Assembly: GCF_037031285.1 (NCBI RefSeq)
Contig: NZ_JAYEZO010000002.1
Location: forward strand, 682,001-746,000
Origin: Halobellus sp. LT62
Lineage (GTDB): Archaea > Halobacteriota > Halobacteria > Halobacteriales > Haloferacaceae
Reading direction: 5' to 3'
DNA: 64,000 bases
Below the pieces are notes generated by a model. That model saw only the letters and a program-made list of their open reading frames with translations, did not search any database and had not been told where the DNA came from. Position numbers and translations under genes: made by a program. This document shows, piece by piece, positions 18,373-28,517 of this stretch (within the stretch, counting starts at the first letter, position 1; every line of letters begins with the position of its first letter).

Positions 18373-19710
18373 CTACTCGATGTACTCGTAGCGCCGCTCG
18401 TTCATCCGGCCCCAGCCCGTGAAGACGAACTCCGCTGCGGGTTGCGTGAACTCCTCGACCTCGACTTCCTTCTCGTGGTTGTGCACGTCGTGGACGAGTT
18501 CGTACTCGTCGTACGAGAGGTCGTACCGGCCGTCGAGTTGGTCGTCGACGTCGACCGCGTCGACGGCTTCTCGCCAGCCGTCTTGGACGGTCTCGGCGTG
18601 GATCTCCGCCTGTGCGCCGGAACCGTACGAGCCGACGAGCAGCTTCTCGCCCGCGAGGTCGACGTCCGCCTCGGCGGCCGCTTTCAGCGCCGACAGCCGC
18701 GCGACGTGCACGGAGCCGGTGTACCAGTTGCCGACCTGCCCGGCGATCTGGATCGTCGGCTCGATCGCCCGCTCGTACCACTCGCGGTAGCGACGCGTAC
18801 CCTTCAGTTCGTCCATATACGCGCGGATCGCCTCCTCGTAGTCCTCCCGCGAATCGAAGTCGTCCTCGCGGGGTTGCATCCCGATGTCGTCGGCGAGGAT
18901 GTCCTCGATCTCGGTGTCGCGCGTGATGTGACGGTAGCCCAGCAACGCGGCCTTGCGGACCATTCCCGGGTACGGCGTGTGGAACGGGAAGTAGACGAAG
19001 TCGTCGGGGTGGGTGTCACCCGCGACGGACTCGTAGTCTTCGAGGGCCTCGCGCATCCGCGCGAGGTACACTTGGATCGAGCGCTTGCCGTCGACGCTCG
19101 GGAACTGTTGATTGGGCTTCAGAAAGTCGGTCTCGTCGGCGCTGCCGTACCCCTGCTCCGTCGAGAGCGCGACAATATCGGGGTCCTCGTCGATGAGCAT
19201 CGCGACCGCACCGGCACCTTGGGTCGCCTCGCCGGGGTCACCGCGCTCGTACAGCGCGGTGTCGGTCGCGACCACGAGCGCCGCGCGCCCGCGGTTGCGA
19301 CCCGCGCGGATCCAGTTGTACGCGTCGTCGATGACTTGCGTTCCGGAGAGACAGGCGAACTTCCGCTCGCCCTTGTTCGCGTGGTGGAAGTCGCCGTCGT
19401 AGATTTGCTCTAAACAGCCGGCGATATAGGTGGAAACGGGTTTGGAGTTGTCGAAGGCGGACTCGGTCGCGACGTCGATGCGGCCGATGTCGTCCGGCGT
19501 GAGGCCCTTTCGGTCCAGCAGGCGCTTGGCGGCGTTCGCGCCCATCGTAACGATGTCTTCGTAGACGTCCGGCAGCGAGGAGTTCTCGATGCCGATTCCT
19601 TTCGTGTACTTCTCGGGGTCTTCGCCCTTCACCGGTGCGAACGTGTCGGCGAGATCCAGCCGGAGCTTTCCGGTCCGGAACTCGATGGCGTCGATGCCGA
19701 CGGCTGTCAT
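18373..19710 (-). CDS. hmgB: Hydroxymethylglutaryl-CoA synthase
   Basis: A 445-residue enzyme condensing acetyl-CoA and acetoacetyl-CoA to HMG-CoA in the mevalonate pathway that makes archaeal isoprenoid lipids. It is a two-half thiolase fold. The catalytic cysteine is in ERKFACLSGTQVIDDA near residue 119, the catalytic Glu is likely in DVATESAFDNSKP near residue 83, and the histidine loop is FVYFPFHTPYPGMVRKA near residue 240. Size and sequence resemble the bacterial/eukaryotic-like form used by haloarchaea, which differs from the roughly 350-residue form of most other archaea. Confidence 0.92.
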   Translation of the reverse strand: MTAVGIDAIEFRTGKLRLDLADTFAPVKGEDPEKYTKGIGIENSSLPDVYEDIVTMGANAAKRLLDRKGLTPDDIGRIDVATESAFDNSKPVSTYIAGCLEQIYDGDFHHANKGERKFACLSGTQVIDDAYNWIRAGRNRGRAALVVATDTALYERGDPGEATQGAGAVAMLIDEDPDIVALSTEQGYGSADETDFLKPNQQFPSVDGKRSIQVYLARMREALEDYESVAGDTHPDDFVYFPFHTPYPGMVRKAALLGYRHITRDTEIEDILADDIGMQPREDDFDSREDYEEAIRAYMDELKGTRRYREWYERAIEPTIQIAGQVGNWYTGSVHVARLSALKAAAEADVDLAGEKLLVGSYGSGAQAEIHAETVQDGWREAVDAVDVDDQLDGRYDLSYDEYELVHDVHNHEKEVEVEEFTQPAAEFVFTGWGRMNERRYEYIE

Positions 19711-19877
19711 ACCTGCGGTATCCCGCGTCGGGTTTATGTCTTTGTCGATGGCTCGCTCGACGATCGTCTACACCCCCGATCGCCGTCGGCTGTCATCCCG
19801 GCAGTGCCCCAAAACACCCCATCACTCATCTGCGCCGGAATCGACGACAGCCGCGGGGGCCCCACACCCGAGGCGCG

Positions 19878-21584
19878 TCAGGACTGTTCGAAGTAGAACG
19901 TCTTTCGCGTTCCGTCGGACGCTTCGAGGATCACGTACAGCTCCGCGGTCGACGTCGACGAGTCGGGAGCGTACTGGAGCGTTTCGAGCGTGCCTCTAGC
20001 GACGTTGTCCCCGTTGCCGTCCTTGAGCCCTCTGAACTCGACTGCTGGCGTGTCACCCGGGATGATGGTCGCGTTGACGTCGAGCGGATGGGTCGTCCCA
20101 TCAGCGACGTACGGTCCGCTGTCGGCCTCGCCGTTTCCGAGGCCGAGTTCCAGTTGGTTGCCCGCGTCGAGCGTGTCCACGAGCGTCCCGCCGACGCCGA
20201 ACTCAACCACCTCGACGTCCGTGCTACCGACGTTCTCGATGCCGAATCTGAACCGTCCATCGTTGCTGCTCTGGATCGTCCCGTTCCCGCCGAAGGACAG
20301 CTGATCGGCGCTTCCCGTCCCGTCGCCGTCGCCACCGCCGCCTCCGCCGCCTCCACCGCCACCGCCGGCCTGCACGTCGAGGTCGTACTGGACGTTCTCG
20401 ACCCTGTCGCCGTCGAAGTCGCCGCCCCCCACGTCGTATGCGGGGTCGCTCGAGCCGACGCGGGAGGTAACCTTCACCGAGTCGTCGCCGGCCGTGCTCG
20501 GCGCGGTGTACTCGTATCGGTATCGACCGGGCTCGACGACGACGCCGTCGGAGACGGTCCCGCGGATCGCCCCTGCCTCGACCGACGTCCCGATCGGGTT
20601 GTTGTACTTGTCTCGGGACTCGACGGTGAAGGGGTACGCCCGATCGGTGAACGGGCTCGCGGGCGGGTCCTCGACGCTCGTCAGGTACGCGGGTTCGGTT
20701 CCCGTGACGTTCGCGCCGACGCCCACCTTCGAGAGTTTGAGCTGATAGGTCGTCCCCGGCTCGAAGAACAGTTCGACGCCGTCGGGTCGGTCGGCCACCC
20801 GGTAGACGTACGCGTCGTTCGCCGAGTCCGCGCTCGGATCGTACGCGCCGCTTCGATCGAGGAGGTCGCGCCAGTCGTCGGCCCCGAGTCGAGAGGGGAC
20901 GTACACCGAGACGTTCTCGCCCGCGTCGGTGACGCTGACCGTTCGGGTCGAGACGCTCACCGCCCGAGGGTCGACCGACAACGTGGTGCTACCGCCGCGA
21001 GAGAGTTCTCCGGAGAGCGCGACGAGCGAGATGCGCTTGCCGGCGACGAGCGGCTGGCCCGTCTGCGTGACGTTCCCGCCGTCGAAGCGGTTGTACACGA
21101 TGCCGTTCTCGTAGACGGTCGTCGGCGCGGCGACGTAGTTCGCGTAACTGGGGCGGTACGAGAGCGTCCGCGTCTCGTAGGTGCGCGTCGTCCCGTTCCA
21201 GAAGTCGGCCGTCTCGGGGGAGTCAACCCCCGGAGTGGTCGTGTCGTCGGCCGTCGCGTTCCGCACCTCGATCGATCCCAACGCGTTCGTCGATAGCGTT
21301 CCGCCCGGTGGCGCGGGGTTGACGGCAACGGTCCGTGTGGGGTAGCGCGTCCCGAGTTCGATTCCGACGGGTGCGCCCGATCCCGTCGCGGCGACGCCCA
21401 AAATCGCGTTCCGCAGTTCGACGAGATCCGACTGAACCTGCTGGTTGTGCTGGAACTCCACCTGCCGGTTCTCCGCGGGGACGACGGTGGCTTGATACAG
21501 CGACAGCGAGACGACGAGAAAGCCGAGGAGGAGCACCGCCCCGATCTGGACGGTCACGCCCCTGTCGTCGCCTCGGAGCATCAT
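19878..21584 (-). CDS. Large secreted/pilin-like surface protein with glycine linker
   Basis: A 568-residue exported protein. The N-terminus (GVTVQIGAVLLLGFLVVSLSLYQA) is one hydrophobic helix after a short charged stretch (MMLRGDDR), resembling the type IV pilin-like N-domains of haloarchaeal envelope proteins. About 370 residues of Thr/Val-rich beta-type sequence follow with several N-x-T/S sites. Then a run of twelve Gly precedes GDGDGTGSADQLSF and a final domain of about 160 residues. The tail KTFYFEQS is not a PGF-CTERM anchor. No catalytic motif is visible. It is transcribed alone. Confidence 0.72.
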   Translation of the reverse strand: MMLRGDDRGVTVQIGAVLLLGFLVVSLSLYQATVVPAENRQVEFQHNQQVQSDLVELRNAILGVAATGSGAPVGIELGTRYPTRTVAVNPAPPGGTLSTNALGSIEVRNATADDTTTPGVDSPETADFWNGTTRTYETRTLSYRPSYANYVAAPTTVYENGIVYNRFDGGNVTQTGQPLVAGKRISLVALSGELSRGGSTTLSVDPRAVSVSTRTVSVTDAGENVSVYVPSRLGADDWRDLLDRSGAYDPSADSANDAYVYRVADRPDGVELFFEPGTTYQLKLSKVGVGANVTGTEPAYLTSVEDPPASPFTDRAYPFTVESRDKYNNPIGTSVEAGAIRGTVSDGVVVEPGRYRYEYTAPSTAGDDSVKVTSRVGSSDPAYDVGGGDFDGDRVENVQYDLDVQAGGGGGGGGGGGGDGDGTGSADQLSFGGNGTIQSSNDGRFRFGIENVGSTDVEVVEFGVGGTLVDTLDAGNQLELGLGNGEADSGPYVADGTTHPLDVNATIIPGDTPAVEFRGLKDGNGDNVARGTLETLQYAPDSSTSTAELYVILEASDGTRKTFYFEQS

Positions 21585-21759
21585 ACTCCGGATTCCGCAG
21601 GTCCCGGATAAAAACGTGCCGCCGTGGGGTGTCGAACCGGGGCCGGTGGAGGGGTGTCGGTTCCGCGCGCGCCGGAGGTTCGCGGTTCGATCGCACCCGT
21701 CTGAATCCGTCGGCCCGCTGCGCCTGCTCGCTCGGCGGGCGCATCACGGCGAGGGTTTC

Positions 21760-22356
21760 TCAGTCCTCTTCCTCGACGACTTCGGGGTCGCTCATCGCGC
21801 TCTGGAGGCTGTCGAGGCCGTTGACCCACTCGGAGACGAGGCCGTATTCGAGCTCCTCGGCGACGGTCATATCGAGCTCGTCGCCGGCGATGATGCGCGT
21901 CCCGGCCTGCACGAGGTAGCCCAGCGCCGCGTCCATATCCTCGTCTCGCTCGGCCGCGGCGGCGGCTTCCACGTACTCTTCGAGGGGCGCTTCCTCGGCC
22001 GCGCCCGCGACGATGTACTCCTCGGCCGCGTAAAAGACGCAGACGAGGCTCGTCTGAACGCCGTCGATGAGCATCGCCTTGTCCGCTCTCGCGTCCTCGT
22101 CTTCGATATCGAGTTCGGGCTCCGAGAGGACGATCGTCCGGACGCGTTCGAGCTCCTCGATCGCCTCCTCGTCGCCGAGTCTGCTCTCCTCGTACGCGGA
22201 GACGATCTTCGCGACCGCGATGGCGGCGTCGTCCTGCAGGTTCAAAAGCAATCGCGCGGAGTCTTCGTTCTCGGGGTCGAGCTCCTCTTCCTCGACGCGC
22301 GCGAGCCAGTTCTGCCAGCGGTCTTCGGTGTAGTAGGTCTCCTCGGCCTCGGTCAT
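21760..22356 (-). CDS. DUF2150 family protein
   Basis: A 198-residue, very acidic, soluble, mostly helical protein (MTEAEETYYTEDRWQNWLARVEEEE). The order of helices LLLNLQDDAAIAVAKIVSAYEE, VCVFYAAEEYIVAG and ALGYLVQAGTRIIAG matches DUF2150, a haloarchaeal family without known activity. ATG 22356 is used; 25 extra codons upstream are not family-like. It lies 175 nt upstream of the pilin-like gene on the same strand. Confidence 0.83.
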   Translation of the reverse strand: MTEAEETYYTEDRWQNWLARVEEEELDPENEDSARLLLNLQDDAAIAVAKIVSAYEESRLGDEEAIEELERVRTIVLSEPELDIEDEDARADKAMLIDGVQTSLVCVFYAAEEYIVAGAAEEAPLEEYVEAAAAAERDEDMDAALGYLVQAGTRIIAGDELDMTVAEELEYGLVSEWVNGLDSLQSAMSDPEVVEEED

Positions 22357-22485
22357 ACACCACCATTCCCGCCGGGATTCAAATGCCTTTCTTGTCGGTA
22401 GCCACGTGACGGATGCCACCGGATGCCGCACCGAACGCGAATCTGGACCGTTTCCACGCGTCCGCGACGCCCTCGACCGCCCCGA

Positions 22486-23334
22486 TCACCGCGACAGCGT
22501 CGCTCGCGTGTCGATACCGTAGACTCGCTCCGGCGTGTCGACGTGCGCGCGCTCGACCGCGTCGTCTCGGCCCTCGTCAAGTAACCACCGCACGCGACGC
22601 GGCACGGTCTTCGGTCCGAGCACCGCGCCTGGTCGGTCCGGGTCGTCGACGAAGTCCGTTTCCATCAGGAACGGCTCGCCCGCGTCGGCCGCGGTGAGCA
22701 ACCAGTCTTTCTCGCTCATCACGCTCGGCGTCGGCCCCGCGAGCGTCCCGCCCGCGTAGTGCTTGACGACCCGGTGCGCCGGCAGTCCGCGGTCCTCCGC
22801 CCACTTGGCCACCTCGCGGAGGTCGTCGGTCGCCTCGGTGTGCAACTGGACGGCGCAGTCGAGTTCGGCACCCAACTCGAAGGCGTGTTTCATCACGTCG
22901 TTGGAGGCGTCCCACACCGCGTCGGTCACTTCGTAGTGCGGGCGACCGGATTTCAGCGCGAGCGCGTCGTCCCCGCGAACGAACTCGGCCGCGCAGTCGA
23001 GTCCCGCCTTCATCAACTCGCTCGCTTCCGCGGGCGAGAATCCGCGGTCGTCGACGAGTCGGGAGACGAGTCCGGGGTGGACGCCGAGGACGGGCCACGC
23101 GCGGCCGGGGAGGGGCCCGTTCGCCTCGCTGACCACCTCGCAGGTCGTCTCGAAGACCGGGCGAAAGTCCGCTCCGGAATCGGGTTCGACCCCGAGGAGC
23201 CACGAGGGCTTGTTCACCACGAGGAGGTGCGTGCCGCCGAGGCGAACGAAGTCGTCGACGGCGTCGATTCCCCTGCCGTGTTCGGGATCGAGGTGGAGGT
23301 GGTTGTCGAGCACCGGCGTACCGAGGTCTTCCAT
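22486..23334 (-). CDS. TatD-family metal-dependent hydrolase
   Basis: A 282-residue TIM-barrel amidohydrolase of the archaeal TatD-related group (COG1831). Metal ligands seen in order: H-x-H in LDNHLHLDPEHG at residue 12, an acidic position in CAAEFVRGDD, His in AVQLHTEATDD, His in VVKHYAGG and Asp in FLMETDFVDDPDR. Bacterial TatD proteins are DNases acting in repair. The archaeal members are less studied, so nuclease activity is likely but not proven. The downstream DUF2150 gene lies 129 nt away. Confidence 0.85.
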   Translation of the reverse strand: MEDLGTPVLDNHLHLDPEHGRGIDAVDDFVRLGGTHLLVVNKPSWLLGVEPDSGADFRPVFETTCEVVSEANGPLPGRAWPVLGVHPGLVSRLVDDRGFSPAEASELMKAGLDCAAEFVRGDDALALKSGRPHYEVTDAVWDASNDVMKHAFELGAELDCAVQLHTEATDDLREVAKWAEDRGLPAHRVVKHYAGGTLAGPTPSVMSEKDWLLTAADAGEPFLMETDFVDDPDRPGAVLGPKTVPRRVRWLLDEGRDDAVERAHVDTPERVYGIDTRATLSR

Positions 23335-23450
23335 AGGCGCTGTGACGTGCGCGACGCAAAAAGTCCGCCCGCTTTCAGCGCGGTCGTCTCCGGCTCACTC
23401 GGTGGGAGTCGATTCAGCGGTTCGCGCTTGACTCAACCGCCCGTGCCCTA

Positions 23451-23963
23451 CTATTCGTCGTAGCCGACGAGCGTGGGACCGTCATCGTCGCGCTCCTCGA
23501 TCGTGATCTCCTCGGTCGCCGCGTTCCGCAACGCGTCCGAGCGACCGAACTCGCCGGGCGCGATCGCGAACGTTCGGCAGCCGTAGGCGTTCGCGGTCTC
23601 GATCGCGGGCTTGAAATCCGTGTCGCGGGAGGCGATGGCGATGACGTCCGCGCGGTCTTCGATCGCGAACTGGGTCACGTCGATCGCTAGACGGACGTCG
23701 ACGTCACCGCTCGTGACGACGACCTCGAACCCCCGCGCCTCCGCGGCCTGAATCAGCCCCGGGGTCGCGTGCTCGTCGAGGTACAGTCGGAGCGCCGTGA
23801 TCTGTCCCGCGGTCGCGCCCGCCTCGCGGACGTCGTCGAGATCGACGTCGAACTCGTCGCGGAGGACGTTCGGCCCGTCGACGAAGAGCGCGACGCGCCG
23901 CTCTCCGTCGTGGCCGCCGTCCGCGACGAACTGGCGTCCCTGTGGATCCATACCCCCACTCAT
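23451..23963 (-). CDS. NYN-domain (PIN-like) protein
   Basis: A 170-residue protein with the NYN nuclease-like fold: RRVALFVDGPNVLRDEFDVD (first acidic site), LRLYLDEHATPGLIQAAEARGFEVVV, DVRLAIDVTQFAIE and VIAIASRDTDFKPAIETANAYGCRTFAIAP (third acidic site). All acidic positions expected for metal binding are present, so it should be an RNase or RNA-binding enzyme, although no haloarchaeal substrate is known. ATG 23963 or 23951 could be the start. Confidence 0.85.
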   Translation of the reverse strand: MSGGMDPQGRQFVADGGHDGERRVALFVDGPNVLRDEFDVDLDDVREAGATAGQITALRLYLDEHATPGLIQAAEARGFEVVVTSGDVDVRLAIDVTQFAIEDRADVIAIASRDTDFKPAIETANAYGCRTFAIAPGEFGRSDALRNAATEEITIEERDDDGPTLVGYDE

Positions 23964-24054
23964 TCGGGCGAGGGCATAACGCCGACGAATCAGGTTTGCG
24001 GGTTAGTGGCCCGACGGGATACTCGTTGAGCAATGGTGAAATTTCATATCGCAC

Positions 24055-24066
24055 TATATAATTTAT
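24055..24066 (+). promoter_or_regulatory. gcvT: AT-rich promoter region of the glycine cleavage operon
   Basis: TATATAATTTAT is the most AT-rich block in a 175-bp gap upstream of gcvT and could be box A, giving a leader of about 45-55 nt. A weaker candidate (CCAAAACATT at about 24103) lies closer. No riboswitch-like structure was recognised. Confidence 0.4.
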
Positions 24067-24138
24067 TAGTTCTCGAAACGATCCGGGTTCACGCCCGACA
24101 TACCAAAACATTTCTTGCCGTAACCCCACGCTCCGAGT

Positions 24139-25233
24139 ATGGCCCTTCGGAAGCCGCCGCTGTACGACGTGTACGCCGCGGACGCGAGTTTCACCGACTT
24201 CGGCGGGTGGGAGATGCCCGTCGAATTCGACTCGATCCGGGCGGAACACGCGGCCGTTCGGGAATCAGTCGGCATCTTCGACGTGTCGCATATGGGCGAG
24301 ATCGTCGTGCGTGGATCCGACGGGACCGCGTTGATGCAGCGGCTCACGTCGAACGACGTGACCCGTCTCTCGCCGGGGGAGTCGCAGTACTCGACGATCA
24401 CCGACGAGTCGGGGATCATCATCGACGATACGATCGTCTACCGGCTCCCCGGCGAGGGGGACGCGGAGTACCTCTTCGTCCCGAACGCCGGCCACGACGA
24501 GGAGATTCATCGACGTTGGGTCGACCACCGCGACGAATGGGGGCTCGACGCCGACGTCGACAACGAGACCGAGGCGTGGGCGATGGTAGCGGTACAAGGG
24601 CCAGACGCGGAATCGACCGTCGCGAAAACGACCGAGACCGACGTCGCGTCGCTGTCGAAAGGTGACGTGGTCGACGCCGACGTCGCAGGGGCGGACTCGC
24701 TGGTCGCCCGAACGGGCTACACCGGCGAAGACGGCTTCGAGATCCTCTGTTCCACCGAGGACGCCGAAGCCGTCTGGACCGCCTTCGCGGACGACTGCAC
24801 GCCCTGCGGGCTCGGATCGCGGGACACGCTCCGGACCGAGATGGGCTATCTCCTCTCGGGACAGGACTTCGACTCCGAGGACGAACCGCGAACGCCATAC
24901 GAGGCCGGTATCGGCTGGACCGTCGCGCTCGACACCGAATTCGTCGGTCGCGACGCGCTGGCGGAGATCGAAGCCGAGGGCGTTGCGGAGACCTTCGTCG
25001 GCCTCGTCCTTCGCGAGCGCGGAATCGCCCGCCACGGGTACGACATCGTCGCCGACGGCGAGGTCGTCGGGCACGTGACGAGTGGGACGATGAGCCCCAC
25101 GCTGGGCGAGGCGATCGCCCTCGGCTACGTACCGACGTCGCTTTCGGAACCCGGAACGGAGCTTTCGGTCGTCGTTCGCGACCGAGAGAAGCGCGCTGAA
25201 ATCGTTTCTACACCATTCATCGAGGACCACTAA
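24139..25233 (+). CDS. gcvT: Glycine cleavage system T protein (aminomethyltransferase)
   Basis: A 364-residue aminomethyltransferase that moves the glycine methylene group from the H-protein lipoyl arm to a tetrahydropterin-type C1 carrier, releasing ammonia. Family blocks: [44 protein letters not shown] and [19 protein letters not shown], with the C-terminal beta domain [17 protein letters not shown]. It is the first gene of a four-gene operon; its stop codon overlaps the gcvH start by one base (TAATG). Confidence 0.94.
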   Translation: MALRKPPLYDVYAADASFTDFGGWEMPVEFDSIRAEHAAVRESVGIFDVSHMGEIVVRGSDGTALMQRLTSNDVTRLSPGESQYSTITDESGIIIDDTIVYRLPGEGDAEYLFVPNAGHDEEIHRRWVDHRDEWGLDADVDNETEAWAMVAVQGPDAESTVAKTTETDVASLSKGDVVDADVAGADSLVARTGYTGEDGFEILCSTEDAEAVWTAFADDCTPCGLGSRDTLRTEMGYLLSGQDFDSEDEPRTPYEAGIGWTVALDTEFVGRDALAEIEAEGVAETFVGLVLRERGIARHGYDIVADGEVVGHVTSGTMSPTLGEAIALGYVPTSLSEPGTELSVVVRDREKRAEIVSTPFIEDH

Positions 25234-25613
25234 TGTTCGAAGTACCAGAAGACCGCAAGTACCTGGAATCGCACGAGTACGCAACCACCGACGGCGAGAC
25301 CGCGACGATCGGCATCACCGACTTCGCGCAGGACGAACTGGGCGACGTCGTGTTCGTCGAACTGCCGGAGGTCGGCGACGAGATCACACAGCACGAGGAG
25401 TTCGGCGTGGTCGAGTCGATCAAGGCCGTTTCGGACCTCTACGCGCCGATTTCGGGGACGGTCACCGCCGTCAACGAGGCGCTGTTCGATCAGCCCGAGT
25501 TGGTCAACGAAGACCCATACGGCGAGGGTTGGTTGCTCGAAGTCGAGGTCGCCGACGCGTCGGAGTTCGACGACCTCCTCGGGCCCGAGGAGTACCGCGA
25601 GCAAACCGAGTGA
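25233..25613 (+). CDS. gcvH: Glycine cleavage system H protein
   Basis: A 126-residue lipoyl carrier that shuttles the aminomethyl intermediate among P, T and L proteins. The lipoylated lysine is in [15 protein letters not shown] near residue 64, within the ESxKA signature. Other landmarks are [24 protein letters not shown] and INEDP-like [15 protein letters not shown]. Length and sequence are complete. It is followed by gcvPA after 70 nt. Confidence 0.95.
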   Translation: MFEVPEDRKYLESHEYATTDGETATIGITDFAQDELGDVVFVELPEVGDEITQHEEFGVVESIKAVSDLYAPISGTVTAVNEALFDQPELVNEDPYGEGWLLEVEVADASEFDDLLGPEEYREQTE

Positions 25614-25683
25614 GTGGCCGTGAACGGGAACGCCGCTTCGCCGGTAAACCGAGTCGAAACCGTTCGATCGAGGGGAGCGATAC

Positions 25684-27030
25684 ATGACTGATACGTCCAG
25701 ACACGAACACAGCGACGGAAGTCCGTACGCGCCGCACACACCCGACCAGACCGAGGAGATGCTCGCGGCCGTCGGCGTCGAGAGCGAAGCAGACCTCTTC
25801 GACGTCCCGGCGGAAGTGCGGTTCGACGGCGACCTCGGAATCGAATCACGGAGCGAGCGCGAACTCCGCGCGGAGCTGTCGGAGACCTTCGCGAAGAATC
25901 AGAACATAACGGAGTTCCTCGGTCGCGATCACCACTCGCACTACGTGCCGTCGCTGGTCGACGACCTCTCGCGGCGCTCGGAGTTTCTGACCTCCTACAC
26001 CCAGTACCAACCGGAGATCACGCAGGGGTTCCTGCAGGCGCTGTTCGAGTACCAGTCGCTGCTCGTCGAGCTCACGGGGCTCCCGGTCGCGAACTGTTCG
26101 ATGTACGACGCCGCGACGGGGCTCGGCGAGGCCGCTCGTCTCGCCGGACGCGTCCGGCAGGCGTCGGGAACGACGGTGTTGATCCCCGAAATCCTCCACG
26201 AGAACAAGCGCGGAGTATTGGAGAACTACATCGACGGCACCGACTTGGAGATCAGAACGTACCCGATGGACGACGGCAACGTCGATCTCGACGCGCTCGC
26301 GGATCTCGCCGGCGAGGAGACGGTGATGGTCTACGCGGAGAACCCCACCGTCCGCGGCACGATCGAGGAGCGCCTGACCGAAATCGGCGAGATCGCCGAC
26401 GAGGCCGACGCGCTGTTCTGTCTCGGGACCGACGTCGTCGCGCTCGGCCTGCTCGAAGTGCCAGAACGCGTCGGTGCGGACGTCGTCGTCGGCGAGGCCG
26501 ACGCGCTCGGCCTTCCGACGGCCTACGGGATGGGGCTCGGCATCTTCGCCACCCGCGAGACGTTCCTCAGACAGGTTCCCGGACGGCTCGTCGGCGCGAG
26601 CGAGGACGCCGCCGGCAAGCGAGCGTTCACGCTGACGCTGCAGACGCGCGAACAGCACATCCGGAAGGAGCGCGCGACGTCGAACATCTGTACGAATCAG
26701 GCGTGGGTGGCGCTGCGGACCGCGATGCACATCGCGTATCTCGGGCCCGACGGGCTCGTCGATCTCGCGGGGCAGTGCGTCCGCGAGGCCGAGTCGCTTT
26801 CTGACTCTCTGAGCGACCTGCGCGGCGTCAAAGCGCCCGTTCACGACCGACACCACTTCCGAGAGTTCCTCGCGCGAACCGACCAGCCAGCCCCGGCGAT
26901 CGCGCGGGATCTCGAAGCGAGCGGCTTCGCCGTCCACGTCGTCGACGACCACCTGCTGCAGGTGTGCGTAACCGATGTGAACGCCGCTGAGACCGAGGCC
27001 CTCGTCGAGGCGTTCGAGGAGGCACTATGA
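25684..27030 (+). CDS. gcvPA: Glycine dehydrogenase (decarboxylating) subunit 1
   Basis: A 448-residue N-terminal half of the split P protein, which decarboxylates glycine with pyridoxal phosphate and loads the remaining aminomethyl group on GcvH. Seen: [64 protein letters not shown] and ICTNQAW. The subunit lacks the PLP lysine, as expected, since that sits in GcvPB. Its last four bases overlap the gcvPB start (ATGA), matching equal production of the two subunits. Confidence 0.94.
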   Translation: MTDTSRHEHSDGSPYAPHTPDQTEEMLAAVGVESEADLFDVPAEVRFDGDLGIESRSERELRAELSETFAKNQNITEFLGRDHHSHYVPSLVDDLSRRSEFLTSYTQYQPEITQGFLQALFEYQSLLVELTGLPVANCSMYDAATGLGEAARLAGRVRQASGTTVLIPEILHENKRGVLENYIDGTDLEIRTYPMDDGNVDLDALADLAGEETVMVYAENPTVRGTIEERLTEIGEIADEADALFCLGTDVVALGLLEVPERVGADVVVGEADALGLPTAYGMGLGIFATRETFLRQVPGRLVGASEDAAGKRAFTLTLQTREQHIRKERATSNICTNQAWVALRTAMHIAYLGPDGLVDLAGQCVREAESLSDSLSDLRGVKAPVHDRHHFREFLARTDQPAPAIARDLEASGFAVHVVDDHLLQVCVTDVNAAETEALVEAFEEAL

Positions 27031-28502
27031 ACTACGATCAAGCGCGCTACGGCGACGAGGACCGATACGAACCGCTGCTCTCCGAGAAGGATACGACGAG
27101 CGTCGACGTAGTCGGACGCAGTCCGACAAGCAACCAGAACTCTTCAAGTTCTGGTGACGTCGGCGAGACGTCGCCGCTGCCGGACGATCTGACCCGCGAC
27201 AGCCTCGAACTGCCGGGGCTCTCAGAGCCCGAGCTAGCCCGCCACTACACGCGACTCTCGCAGATGAACTGGAGCGTCGAGAGCGGGCCGTACCCGCTCG
27301 GATCGTGTACGATGAAGTACAACCCCTCGTTCACCGAGGACGTCGCGGCCGATCCGAAGGGTGCCGTCCACCCCGACCGCTCGGACGGAACGATCCAAGG
27401 GACGCTCGAACTCCTCTACGACCTGCAGGACTACCTCGCCCGAATCGGAGGAATGGACGCGGTGACGCTGCAGCCGCCCGCCGGGGCCGCCGGCGAGTTC
27501 ACAGGCATCCTCGTCGCGAAGGCGTATCACGAGGCCAACGATGACGAGGAGCGCTCAGAGGTAATCGTGCCCGCATCGGCGCACGGGACGAACTTCGCGA
27601 GCGCCGCGATGGCCGGCTACGACGTCGTCGAGTTGCCTTCCGGCGAGGACGGCCGCGTCGACCTCGATGCTCTCGATGCCGCTGTCTCCGAGGAGACCGC
27701 GGCGCTGATGCTGACGAATCCCAACACCGTCGGCGTGTTCGAGCGCGACATCGAGGAGATCGCCGACATCGTCCACGACGCCGGCGGACTGCTCTACTAC
27801 GACGGCGCGAACCTCAACGCGCTGCTCGGACAGGCTCGCCCCGGCGACATGGGCTTCGACGTGATGCACTACAACGTCCACAAAACCTTTGCGACGCCGC
27901 ACGGCGGCGGCGGGCCGGGAGCCGGCCCCGTCGGCGTCACCGAGGAGCTCGCCGAGTTCCTCCCCAGCCCGCAGGTCCGCGAGCGCGAGGGCCACTACGA
28001 GCTGTACGAGCCCGATCGGAGCATCGGGAAAGTCCACGGCTATCAGGGTAACTGGCTCGTGTTGGTGAAGGCGTACGCCTACATCGCTCGGCTCGGCGAT
28101 TCGGGACTGAAAGACGCCTCCGCGAAGGCCGTGCTGAACGCGAACTACCTCGCCTCACAGATCGATTACGAGATCCCGTACGGACCGTTCCACCACGAGT
28201 TCGCGGCGACGGCGGGCGATCGCGACGCCGCGGACGTCGCAAAGAGAATGCTCGATTACGGCGTCCACCCGCCGACGACGAAGTGGCCCGAACTCGTCCC
28301 CGAGGCGATGCTCACCGAGCCGACGGAGGCTGAGAGCCTCGATTCGCTGAACGACCTCGCGGCCGCCTTCGATAGCGCGATGGCTGATTCGGACGAGGAA
28401 CTCGAATCCGCGCCCTCGAAGACGACTGCGGGCCGGATCGATCAGGCGACCGCCGCGCGAAACCCGCGGCTCTCGTGGCGCGCGCTGGGTGAGGAAGAAT
28501 AA
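27027..28502 (+). CDS. gcvPB: Glycine dehydrogenase (decarboxylating) subunit 2, with an in-frame insertion
   Basis: A 491-residue C-terminal half of the P protein. The PLP-binding lysine is in [18 protein letters not shown] near residue 289; other family blocks are [21 protein letters not shown] and [17 protein letters not shown]. Residues about 29-50 ([16 protein letters not shown] region) are not family-like. They are encoded by two DNA hairpins, at 27111-27127 and 27134-27154, and look like an inserted short palindromic element that kept the frame. The insert sits in a loop before [15 protein letters not shown] and may be tolerated. Confidence 0.92.
   Translation: MNYDQARYGDEDRYEPLLSEKDTTSVDVVGRSPTSNQNSSSSGDVGETSPLPDDLTRDSLELPGLSEPELARHYTRLSQMNWSVESGPYPLGSCTMKYNPSFTEDVAADPKGAVHPDRSDGTIQGTLELLYDLQDYLARIGGMDAVTLQPPAGAAGEFTGILVAKAYHEANDDEERSEVIVPASAHGTNFASAAMAGYDVVELPSGEDGRVDLDALDAAVSEETAALMLTNPNTVGVFERDIEEIADIVHDAGGLLYYDGANLNALLGQARPGDMGFDVMHYNVHKTFATPHGGGGPGAGPVGVTEELAEFLPSPQVREREGHYELYEPDRSIGKVHGYQGNWLVLVKAYAYIARLGDSGLKDASAKAVLNANYLASQIDYEIPYGPFHHEFAATAGDRDAADVAKRMLDYGVHPPTTKWPELVPEAMLTEPTEAESLDSLNDLAAAFDSAMADSDEELESAPSKTTAGRIDQATAARNPRLSWRALGEEE
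27111..27154. repeat. Two adjacent DNA hairpins inside gcvPB
   Basis: GTCGGAC-gca-GTCCGAC (27111-27127) is followed after six bases by CCAGAACT-cttca-AGTTCTGG (27134-27154). Both stems are perfect. Together with their spacer they encode about 15-20 residues that interrupt the usual GcvPB N-terminus without a frameshift. Paired short hairpins are typical of IS200/IS605-type ends and PATE-like haloarchaeal elements; that origin is inferred. Confidence 0.6.
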
Positions 28503-28517
28503 CGTTCCGTCTGCGAC

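Noticed and set aside
18442-19413. Plus-strand ORF across hmgB
   Set aside because: It runs antisense to a convincing HMG-CoA synthase with catalytic motifs; the translation has no domain signal.
24055-24138. Glycine riboswitch upstream of gcvT
   Set aside because: No glycine-aptamer consensus is seen, and this class is not known from haloarchaea; the AT-rich stretch is better read as a promoter.
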